From assembly GCA_902805805.1 (NCBI GenBank), contig CADCUE010000218.1:1-7089 (forward strand): a stretch of 7,089 nt of DNA, read 5' to 3'. Below are positions 1 to 5,439 of this stretch, piece by piece. A model generated the notes under the pieces. It was not told the origin of the DNA. It saw nothing but the letters and a program-made list of their open reading frames with translations, and made no database searches. The translations under genes and the position numbers were made by a program. Origin of the DNA: an uncultured Frankineae bacterium (GTDB taxonomy: Bacteria > Actinomycetota > Actinomycetes > Mycobacteriales > SCTD01). The stretch's first letter is position 1. Every line of letters begins with the position of its first letter.

Positions 1-198
1 CCCGTCGTGCTCGACGCGGGCGACGGCCGAGACCAGCGCCGACCAGATGGCCTCGGGGTCCGGACCCGTCGGTGTCGGCTCGAACGCCGAGCGCAGCAGC
101 GAGCCGTCCGCGTCGACGATCCCGGCGCCGATCTTGGTGCCGCCGATGTCGACCGCGAGCACCGTCCCCGACGGGTCGGCCGAGGTCGGCGTCGTCAC
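1..198 (-). CDS. ROK-family sugar kinase (glucokinase-like), N-terminal part
   Basis: Only the first 66 codons lie in the window; the gene continues past the left edge. ROK proteins are cytoplasmic ATP- (or polyphosphate-) dependent sugar kinases, or sugar-responsive repressors. Here the protein opens almost directly with the phosphate-binding strand AVDIGGTKIGAGIVD (about residues 15-29; D17 to K22 is the DxGGTK phosphate-1 motif). There is no N-terminal helix-turn-helix, so a kinase is more likely than a NagC/Xyl-type repressor. The sugar cannot be told from this fragment; the catalytic Asp and the ROK zinc motif lie outside the window. The GTG start at 198-196 overlaps the TGA of the upstream DUF3039 gene (GTGA overlap), so translation is probably coupled to that gene and it is the third gene of the leftward operon that begins with the glycosyltransferase. 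Confidence 0.85.
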   Translation of the reverse strand, partial: MTTPTSADPSGTVLAVDIGGTKIGAGIVDADGSLLRSAFEPTPTGPDPEAIWSALVSAVARVEHDG

Positions 199-431
199 TG
201 CATGGACTTCAGCATGCCCATCATGTCCTTGCAGGCAGGACAGACGGGGAACTTCTCGGGGTCGCGCCCGGGCAGCCACTCCTTGCCGCAGAGCGCCTTG
301 ACCGGCACCCCGTCCAGGGCGCTGCGCAGGATGTCCTCCTTGCGCACGTAGTGGCTGAACCGCTGGTCGTCGTCCCCGTCGTCGAGCTGCGGGTCGACGG
401 CTGGGCGCGTGTCGAGCTCGGTCATGGGCAC
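195..431 (-). CDS. DUF3039 zinc-ribbon-like small protein
   Basis: A 78-aa protein that matches what I know of DUF3039, a small family of unknown function found in actinobacteria. The recognisable core is RFSHYVRKEDIL (residues 24-35), then ALCGKEWLPGRDP (46-58), then FPVCPACKDMM (61-71). H27, C48, C64 and C67 make a plausible zinc site of the zinc-ribbon type. Residues 13-22 are acidic and probably disordered. The first possible start is GTG at 431; an ATG two codons later (425-423, giving MTELDTRP) is equally reasonable. A GAGGG at 449-445 is a weak ribosome-binding site that favours the GTG by distance. The gene begins 16 nt after the glycosyltransferase stop and its stop overlaps the start of the ROK kinase, so all three are almost certainly co-transcribed. 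Its role is unknown; no catalytic motif is visible. Confidence 0.88.
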   Translation of the reverse strand: MPMTELDTRPAVDPQLDDGDDDQRFSHYVRKEDILRSALDGVPVKALCGKEWLPGRDPEKFPVCPACKDMMGMLKSMQ

Positions 432-447
432 AGCGTAGGCCCGGCCC

Positions 448-1413
448 TCACGCTCCCGCGGCGGCCTGCAGCACCTCGGTCCACTCCCGCACGAAGCGGT
501 CGATCCCGAAGCGCTCGCGCGCGACGTCGCGGGCGCCCTGCGACAGCGCCGTCGCCTCGTCCCGGTCGGCCAGCAGGCGTCGCAGGTGTCCGACGAGCAG
601 ATCGGGATCGGTCTCGACGTAGCCGTTCACGCCGTTCCGGACGGCCGTCGCCATCTCGGTCGTCGCCAGGCCGACGACCGGCAGGCCGAGCGCCATGGCC
701 TCGCAGACGGCCAGGCCCAGGGACGTGTAGCGGATCGGGTTGAACAGCGCGCGGTAGGACCCGAGCCGCGCGTGCAGCTCGGTCAGCCGGACGTCGCCGA
801 GCCACCGGGCGTACGCCTGGCCGCCCATCCCGGCGAGGTCGACCGGCACCTGACCGGCCACGCGGTCGAAGACGTCCGGGCCCAGCCGGCGGCCGCGACC
901 GTGCAGGTTGTTCACGACGGTGATCGCCGCGTCGGTCTCCCCGGTCCACGGCAGGTCGGGCACCACCACGCCGTGGTCGATGGTGCGCGTGGGGGTGATG
1001 CCGCTGTCCCACATCAGGGCGTTGAAGGGCGTGACGTGCACCAGCGTCGCCGCCTCGTCCTGCACGGGGTGCAGGGCGTCGTTCGGCCAGGACGGCGGCG
1101 GGTCGTGCTCGACGTGCACGCGCGGCAGGTCCGCCACCCGCGCACCGAGCAGCCGGTGCCGGTCGTCGGTCCAGGTCGCGCGGGACTGGGTGAGGACCAC
1201 GTCCACCTCGACGTCCCCGACGTCCTCGACCGGCACCTCGACGACGTTGTCCGGCCAGTCGAAGGTCTCGCCGCGCCCGCCGTACGGGTTCGTGCGCTCG
1301 GCGGTCACCGGCAGCAGCCACGTCACGGGCACCTGGCTGAGGTACCAGAGGTAGGAGCCGTGGACGTGCCAGGTGAGCACGCGGACAGGGGCAGGAGCCG
1401 CGCTCGAGATCAT
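448..1413 (-). CDS. GT4-type glycosyltransferase
   Basis: A 321-aa cytoplasmic glycosyltransferase of the GT-B fold that would move a sugar from an activated nucleotide donor; acceptor and donor are unknown. The N-terminal Rossmann half starts VRVLTWHVHGSYLWYLSQ (residues 10-27). The middle carries HVEHDPP, HVTPFNALMWDSG and TIDHGV, where the His of DHGV is in the usual GT4 position. The C-terminal half has NPIRYTSLGLAVCEAMALGLPVVG, with E238 as the second Glu of the GT4 EX7E motif. The first Glu is replaced by Thr (about residue 230). I recall the same NPIRYTSLGL sequence in homologues, so this looks like a family trait rather than damage. The open frame extends upstream to 1731, but that part is low-complexity and antisense to the 126-aa gene, so I place the start at the ATG 1413-1411. 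No Shine-Dalgarno is visible; a promoter close upstream suggests a leaderless or nearly leaderless message. Confidence 0.87.
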   Translation of the reverse strand: MISSAAPAPVRVLTWHVHGSYLWYLSQVPVTWLLPVTAERTNPYGGRGETFDWPDNVVEVPVEDVGDVEVDVVLTQSRATWTDDRHRLLGARVADLPRVHVEHDPPPSWPNDALHPVQDEAATLVHVTPFNALMWDSGITPTRTIDHGVVVPDLPWTGETDAAITVVNNLHGRGRRLGPDVFDRVAGQVPVDLAGMGGQAYARWLGDVRLTELHARLGSYRALFNPIRYTSLGLAVCEAMALGLPVVGLATTEMATAVRNGVNGYVETDPDLLVGHLRRLLADRDEATALSQGARDVARERFGIDRFVREWTEVLQAAAGA

Positions 1414-1423
1414 GACCGGGCGG

Positions 1424-1448
1424 CTACCCGGAGCCCCGGACCGGAAAC
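1424..1448 (-). promoter_or_regulatory. Stress-sigma-like promoter GTTT-N15-GGGTAG for the glycosyltransferase operon
   Basis: Read on the minus strand, GTTT (1448-1445) is followed by a 15-nt spacer and GGGTAG (1429-1424). This resembles the GTTT / GGGTA promoter form known for general-stress sigma factors of the sigma-B/sigma-F class in Gram-positive bacteria; only the last base departs from GGGTAY. A start site 6-8 nt downstream would fall about 1416-1418, three to five bases before the ATG at 1413, which fits the lack of a ribosome-binding site. The match is by eye; no start site has been mapped. Confidence 0.45.
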
Positions 1449-1485
1449 GGCGGGGCGGCCCGGCGGCGGTGTGCGCTTCGTCCGC

Positions 1486-1510
1486 GTTCGGGTCGCCGTG
1501 CCGGGGGGAT
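1486..1510 (+). promoter_or_regulatory. Candidate promoter GTTC-N15-GGGGAT for the 126-aa gene
   Basis: GTTC (1486-1489), 15-nt spacer, GGGGAT (1505-1510), facing the 126-aa gene with a predicted leader of about 40 nt. The spacing equals that of the opposing glycosyltransferase promoter candidate and the one at 5354-5330. The -10 part (GGGGAT rather than GGGTAY) is the weakest of the three, and in DNA this GC-rich a chance match is quite possible. Confidence 0.3.
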
Positions 1511-1558
1511 CCTGCGAGCCTGTGGCGACATGCCGACCGACTGGTGACGGAGGACCCC

Positions 1559-1939
1559 GTGGCTGAGCTGGAAGACAAGGACACGTCCGTGCACGAGGCG
1601 GGCACGACCGCCGAGAGCCTCGGCAAGCAGGGCCAGGTCGAGCGCGGGACCAAGAGCGCCACCGTCGCGGCGAGCTTCACCACCCGCGACCACGACGTGA
1701 TCCGCACGTGGGCCGAGGCACGCGGTGGCACCCCCGCGGACGTCGAGGGGACCGGCGACGGCAGGGGCGCCGGTGTGCTCCGGATCGAGTTCAGGGACGA
1801 GGGCGACCGCCTCGAGGACGTCGGCTGGGACGCCTTCTTCGCGACGTTCGACGACAGCGACGTGGACTTCCTCTACCAGGAGCGCACCAGCGACGGCTCG
1901 GTCAGCCGCTTCCACAAGTTCGTCCGCGCCGACGGCTGA
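1559..1939 (+). CDS. Conserved small protein of unknown function (126 aa)
   Basis: The start is GTG at 1559, with a strong Shine-Dalgarno GGAGGA at 1549-1554 (4-nt spacer); the frame is open further upstream but that stretch lacks protein-like character. Residues 1-39 are charged, Gly/Thr-rich and probably disordered. Residues 40-126 form a compact domain: FTTRDHDVIRTWAEARGG (40-57), a VEGTGD turn (62-67), VLRIEF (73-78), then DRLEDVGWDAFFATFDDSDVDFLYQE (83-108) and SRFHKFV at the end. I recognise this as a recurring stand-alone bacterial family without an established function, sometimes given misleading enzyme names in databases. It has no catalytic triad, metal site, signal peptide or membrane helix. 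It lies upstream of recQ in the same direction, 57 nt before the likely recQ start, with a hairpin between. A stress-type promoter candidate upstream suggests, but does not prove, a stress role. Confidence 0.85.
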   Translation: MAELEDKDTSVHEAGTTAESLGKQGQVERGTKSATVAASFTTRDHDVIRTWAEARGGTPADVEGTGDGRGAGVLRIEFRDEGDRLEDVGWDAFFATFDDSDVDFLYQERTSDGSVSRFHKFVRADG

Positions 1940-1943
1940 CGAC

Positions 1944-1965
1944 CCGCCCGGCACAGCCCGGGCGG
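1944..1965 (+). terminator. Hairpin after the 126-aa gene (attenuator or U-less terminator)
   Basis: CCGCCCGG (1944-1951) and CCGGGCGG (1958-1965) form a perfect 8-bp stem with a 6-nt loop, starting 4 nt after the TGA of the 126-aa gene. No T-run follows, as is common for high-GC actinobacterial terminators. It may partly separate the transcription of the 126-aa gene from recQ, or protect the 3' end of the shorter message. Confidence 0.45.
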
Positions 1966-1996
1966 TCCACTCCCCGCACGTCTCCTGGAGCCCACG

Positions 1997-3643
1997 CTGA
2001 ACGCACGCACGTCCTCGTCGTCCGCGGCCGCCCTGCGCCGCACCGCCCGCAGGGCCTACGGCTGGGACCGGCTGCGTCCGGGCCAGCTCGAGGCCATGGA
2101 GCACGTCATGGCGGGCCGCGACACCCTGGCGGTCATGCCGACCGGGTCGGGCAAGAGCGCGATCTACCAGGTGCCGGCGCTGCTGCTCGACGGTCCCACC
2201 GTCGTGGTCAGCCCGTTGATCGCTCTGCAGCGCGACCAGGTCGCCGGGCTGCTCGAGCGCGCGGGGGCGGGGGGTGCGGTGCAGGCCAACAGCAGCCAGA
2301 GCGAGCGCGCCCGCGAGGCGGCCTTCGAGGCGCTGCGCGCCGGCGACGTGGAGTTCTTCTTCCTGGCGCCGGAGCAGCTCAGCAAGCCGGAGGTGCTGGA
2401 CGCCGTCGCGCAGGCGCGGCCGTCCCTGTTCGTCGTCGACGAGGCGCACTGCATCTCCGCCTGGGGCCACGACTTCCGCCCCGACTACCTGCGCCTGCAC
2501 ACCGCCGTCGAGCGGCTCGGCCGGCCGACCGTGCTCGCCCTGACGGCGACCGCCTCCCCGCCCGTGCGCGACGAGATCGTCAGCCGGCTGCGGCTCGAGG
2601 ACCCCGCGCAGGTGGTGAGCGGCTTCGACCGGCCCAACCTGGCGCTGGAGGTGCAGTCCTTCCGCGACGACGAGCAGCGGCGCGAGGCCGTCGTGCTGCG
2701 GGCCATGGGGGAGGCCAAGCCGGGACTGGTCTACACCGCCACCCGCCGCAGCGCGGAGCGGTACGCCGAGGCGCTCGCCGACCTCGGCATCGCGGCCGAG
2801 CACTACCACGCCGGGCGCAGGGCGGCGGACCGCGAGGACGTCCACGCCCGCTTCCTGGCCGGCGAGCTCGACGTGGTGGTCGCGACGAACGCGTTCGGGA
2901 TGGGCATCGACAAGGCCGACGTCCGCTTCGTCCTGCACGCCGAGGTCGCCGACTCGCTGGACAGCTACTACCAGGAGATCGGCCGGGCGGGTCGCGACGG
3001 GCAGCCCGCGCAGGCGGTGCTGTTCTACCGGCAGGAGGACCTCGGCCTGCGCAGGTTCTTCGCCTCCGGCGGGGTCGACGAGCACGCCCTCAAGAAGGTC
3101 GTCACGCTGGTCAACCACGCCGGCGGACCGGTGGAGCCGACGGCCCTCGCCGACGAGATGGACGTCGCGCCGACCCGCCTCGCCGGGCTGGTCAACCTGC
3201 TCGAGCAGGCCGGCGCCGTCGAGGTCCGCGACGACGGCGCCATCGCGCCCGGGGACGACGACCTGAGCCCGCAGCAGGCCGCCGACTCGGCGACGGAGGT
3301 GGCCGAGTCGCACCGCAAGGTGGAGCAGTCCCGCGTCGAGATGATGCGCGCGTACGCCGAGACGTCCGGGTGCCGCCGGCAGCTCCTGCTGGCGTACTTC
3401 GGCGAGGCCCTCGAGGAGCCCTGCGGCAGCTGCGACACGTGCGCAGCCGGCACGGCGCAGGAGCAGGCCGACGCGGACGAGTCCCCTTTCCCGCTGCAGT
3501 CGCGCGTGACCCACAGCACCTGGGGCAGCGGCATGGTCATGCGCTACGAGGGTGACCGGATCGTGGTCCTGTTCGAGGAGGTGGGCTACCGCACGCTGTC
3601 CCTGGAGGCGGTCGCCGCCCGCGGGCTGCTCGAGGCGTCGTGA
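1997..3643 (+). CDS. recQ: RecQ-family ATP-dependent DNA helicase, probable CTG start
   Basis: A 548-aa 3'-5' DNA helicase for recombination and repair, in the cytoplasm. Motif 0 is at residues 21-30 (YGWDRLRPGQ, Q30), Walker A at 47-54 (MPTGSGKS, K53), the DEAH box at 148-151, and motif VI QEIGRAGRDG at 326-335. A winged-helix-like segment (about 361-414) follows, then a four-cysteine zinc site C459, C476, C479, C482 with the C-x16-C-x2-C-x2-C spacing of E. coli RecQ. The end (498-548, RVTHSTWGSG..) is a small beta-rich domain like the tail of UvrD/PcrA-type helicases; there is no HRDC. The first ATG (2096) would cut off motif 0, and the frame back to the previous stop (1937) contains no ATG, GTG or TTG. 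CTG at 1997 has GGAG at 1987-1990 with a 6-nt spacer, so I choose it. The stop overlaps the next gene's start. Confidence 0.92.
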   Translation: MNARTSSSSAAALRRTARRAYGWDRLRPGQLEAMEHVMAGRDTLAVMPTGSGKSAIYQVPALLLDGPTVVVSPLIALQRDQVAGLLERAGAGGAVQANSSQSERAREAAFEALRAGDVEFFFLAPEQLSKPEVLDAVAQARPSLFVVDEAHCISAWGHDFRPDYLRLHTAVERLGRPTVLALTATASPPVRDEIVSRLRLEDPAQVVSGFDRPNLALEVQSFRDDEQRREAVVLRAMGEAKPGLVYTATRRSAERYAEALADLGIAAEHYHAGRRAADREDVHARFLAGELDVVVATNAFGMGIDKADVRFVLHAEVADSLDSYYQEIGRAGRDGQPAQAVLFYRQEDLGLRRFFASGGVDEHALKKVVTLVNHAGGPVEPTALADEMDVAPTRLAGLVNLLEQAGAVEVRDDGAIAPGDDDLSPQQAADSATEVAESHRKVEQSRVEMMRAYAETSGCRRQLLLAYFGEALEEPCGSCDTCAAGTAQEQADADESPFPLQSRVTHSTWGSGMVMRYEGDRIVVLFEEVGYRTLSLEAVAARGLLEAS

Positions 3644-4593
3644 TCGAGCCGACGGGCGCAGACCGCCTCGAGGTCGACGTCGTGGTGGTCGGCGGCGGAG
3701 CCGCGGGACTGGCCGCCGCGTCCTGGATCGGCCGCTACCGCCGCTCGGTCGTCGTCATGGACTCCGAGGACCAGCGCAACAAGCACGTCGAGCGCTCGCA
3801 CGGCTACCTGGGCCGGGACCCGCAGAGCCCGGCGGACCTGCTGGAGCGCGGCCGGCAGGAGGTGCTCGCCTATCCCACCGCCGAGATCCGGTTCGGCGAG
3901 GTGAAGCGGATCGAACGACGTCGCGACGGGCTCTTCGAGGTCGACGACGACCTGCTGGCGCACCGTCTCGTCCTCGCCTGCGGGGTGAAGGACGCCTTCC
4001 CCGACGTCGAGGGGTTCTACGACCACTACGGCGCCTCGGTCTTCCACTGCCCCGCCTGCGACGGCTACGAGGCCCGTGACCGCCACGTCGTCGCGCTCGG
4101 GTGGGACCCGCACCTCGTCGGCTTCGCCTCGACGCTCAAGAACTGGGCGTGCTCGGTCACGGTGGTGACCAACGGGATCGGGTTCCAGGGCGACGGCAGG
4201 TGCCGCACCCAGCTCGCGGACCACTCGATCACCCTGCTCGAGCGCAATGCGGTCCGGTTCGTCGGCGAACGCGGCGATCTGCGCGGCGTCGAGCTCGACG
4301 GCGGTGAGGTCCTGCCGGCCTCGCTCGTGATGTTCTCCCTGTCGCACCAGCCGCGCACGGAGCTCGCGGAGCTGCTCGGCTGCGCTCTCGACGAAGAGGG
4401 CTACGTGATCGTCGACGCGTCCGGCGAGACCAGCGTGCCGGGGGTCTACGCCGCCGGCGACCTGACCCCCGGGCTTCAGCTGTCCCTGGTGGCGGCTGCG
4501 TCCGGCGTGGTGGCCGGGGTCGCTGCGGGCCAGTCGTTCTTCGGCCGGCAGGGGGCTCCGAGCTCGCCGGAGCCGGCCCCTTCGGTCGACTGA
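3640..4593 (+). CDS. Thioredoxin-reductase-like FAD-dependent oxidoreductase
   Basis: A 317-aa flavoprotein of the low-molecular-weight thioredoxin reductase fold. The FAD site is VVVVGGGAAGLAAA (residues 14-27). A redox CxxC is present as HCPACDGYE (C137, C140), where classical TrxR has CATCDG, and a second FAD motif GVYAAGDL lies at 268-275. The NADPH domain is unusual: where GxGxxA/G is expected the protein reads VALGWDPHLVGFA (151-163), and no HRRxxxR follows. So it may take electrons from another donor, or work as a disulfide oxidase like the GliT/HlmI or deeply-rooted TR groups. Its substrate is unknown; no thioredoxin gene is adjacent. The GTG start overlaps the recQ TGA by 4 nt, so translation should be coupled to recQ. 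A CGAGG at 3631-3635 is a partial ribosome-binding site. Pro/Ser-rich residues close the C-terminus. Confidence 0.9.
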   Translation: MIEPTGADRLEVDVVVVGGGAAGLAAASWIGRYRRSVVVMDSEDQRNKHVERSHGYLGRDPQSPADLLERGRQEVLAYPTAEIRFGEVKRIERRRDGLFEVDDDLLAHRLVLACGVKDAFPDVEGFYDHYGASVFHCPACDGYEARDRHVVALGWDPHLVGFASTLKNWACSVTVVTNGIGFQGDGRCRTQLADHSITLLERNAVRFVGERGDLRGVELDGGEVLPASLVMFSLSHQPRTELAELLGCALDEEGYVIVDASGETSVPGVYAAGDLTPGLQLSLVAAASGVVAGVAAGQSFFGRQGAPSSPEPAPSVD

Positions 4594-4603
4594 CCGGTTC
4601 CGC

Positions 4604-4654
4604 CCGCACGACGACGGCCCCCGCTCCGAGGAGGGGGGGCCGTCGTCCGTGCGG
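4604..4654. terminator. Bidirectional intrinsic terminator between convergent genes
   Basis: A 19-bp stem pairs 4604-4622 with 4635-4654, interrupted only by one bulged base (4647), around a 12-nt loop. It lies between the stop of the flavoprotein gene (4593) and the stop of the leftward membrane protein gene (4664), so it can end transcription from both sides. Neither side has a T-run, which is normal in high-GC actinobacteria. Confidence 0.85.
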
Positions 4655-4663
4655 CGGGAGGTC

Positions 4664-5278
4664 CTAGAGGACGTCCTGCACCTTGTGCTTGGCGGCCAGG
4701 GCCGCGCCGCTGGCGGCAGTGCCCACAGCGCTCGGCAGGCCCTTGATGGTGCCGCCGAGGACCTGCGAGGGGCGCTGCTGCTCCTCGTGCAGCGACGAGC
4801 TGGCGAGCATCGCACCGGTCAGGGCGGGGATCGCCCACTGCAGCGCGGAGAGCTGCTTCTGCGCCTTGGCGACCTCCGGCGGCGTCGACGCCGTCGAGTC
4901 GGTGCCGCCGGCGACCGGGACGTCACCGGCCTTCATCATCTTCTGGCCGAGGACCCGCGCGTAGCCGGTGGCGCCGAGCGCGCCGGCGGTCAGGGCCATC
5001 TTGACGTTGGTGTTGGCCAGCACCCCCTTCTGCGTGGCGACCCGGCCCTTGTTGGCCTTGAGCAGCTGCGCGCCACCGACGAGGTGGGCACCGATGGCGA
5101 GGGCGTTGAACGGCGTCCAGCGGGCCCAGCCGGCGTTGGCGACGCGGGCGCGCTGGCGCGGGTCGTCGACGTCGGCGGCCGCGCCGTTGACGCCGATGGC
5201 ACCCATGAGGGAGCCACCGAACCACGCGGCGAGACCGAGGTCGTGCAGTGCGTGGGCGAGGGTGTTGCGCTCGGACAT
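4664..5278 (-). CDS. Predicted four-helix membrane protein of unknown function
   Basis: A 204-aa protein I cannot tie to a named family, though the opening (NTLAHALHDLGLAAWFGGSLMGA) resembles conserved actinobacterial hypothetical proteins. Hydrophobic segments suggest membrane helices at about residues 14-31, 56-73, 94-111 and 146-162; the last stretch, 172-196, is a weaker Gly/Ala-rich candidate. Small residues dominate the helices (GGSLMGAIG, AGALGATG), which favours tight packing. A charged loop DDPRQRARVANAGWARWTP (38-56) lies between helices 1 and 2, and a flexible Gly/Thr/Ser loop (about 117-135) precedes helix 4. There is no signal peptide or enzyme motif. The ATG start is supported by GGAGGAG on the minus strand (5289-5283) with a 4-nt spacer. 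The gene stands alone, ending at a two-way terminator, with its own promoter candidate at 5354-5330. Confidence 0.85.
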   Translation of the reverse strand: MSERNTLAHALHDLGLAAWFGGSLMGAIGVNGAAADVDDPRQRARVANAGWARWTPFNALAIGAHLVGGAQLLKANKGRVATQKGVLANTNVKMALTAGALGATGYARVLGQKMMKAGDVPVAGGTDSTASTPPEVAKAQKQLSALQWAIPALTGAMLASSSLHEEQQRPSQVLGGTIKGLPSAVGTAASGAALAAKHKVQDVL

Positions 5279-5329
5279 GGTTCTCCTCCAGGAGATGTGG
5301 GTCAGGGGACGACTGCGTCGGGTGAGCGC

Positions 5330-5354
5330 CTACCCCTGCCGCACGGGATGGAAC
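5330..5354 (-). promoter_or_regulatory. Stress-sigma-like promoter GTTC-N15-GGGTAG for the membrane protein gene
   Basis: On the minus strand, GTTC (5354-5351), 15-nt spacer, GGGTAG (5335-5330). The same -10 hexamer and the same spacer length as the glycosyltransferase promoter candidate at 1448-1424. It predicts a leader of about 45 nt containing the strong ribosome-binding site of the membrane protein gene. The sigma-B/sigma-F assignment is an inference from the shape of the motif. Confidence 0.45.
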
Positions 5355-5439
5355 CCGCTCCTCCCCTCCTGCGACCCTTCCCGTCGGGGCGGTGTTCTGC
5401 GAGGCTCCGCGCGACAGCCCGACCACGAGAGGACAGGCC

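Noticed and set aside
586..1566. Plus-strand open frame opposite the glycosyltransferase
   Set aside because: Composition of a shadow frame (His/Arg/Val/Gly-rich), no motif, while the minus strand encodes GT4 motifs.
1414..1731. N-terminal extension of the glycosyltransferase to 1731
   Set aside because: The 106 extra residues are Ser/Arg/Pro-rich without family similarity, overlap the 126-aa gene antisense, and would swallow the divergent promoter region; HVHG near residue 16 fits a start at 1413.
1937..1965. Selenocysteine UGA with SECIS-like hairpin
   Set aside because: No selenoprotein logic for the 126-aa family or RecQ at this place, the loop lacks recognisable SECIS features, and the family ends naturally at this stop.
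1424..3514. Long open frame on the minus strand opposite recQ (almost 700 codons)
   Set aside because: It is a mirror of recQ in GC-rich DNA: Leu/Ala/Val/Gly/Arg-rich composition, no domain, and the opposite strand carries clear RecQ motifs.
5350..5400. ECF-type (sigma-R-like) promoter beginning at GGAAC 5350-5354
   Set aside because: No GTT at the required 18-19 nt spacing; the same bases are better explained as the minus-strand GTTC of the other promoter candidate.
5279..5439. Rightward promoter for the tadA block
   Set aside because: I looked for TAnnnT -10 and GTTY-N15-GGG elements on the plus strand and found none convincing, so none is listed.
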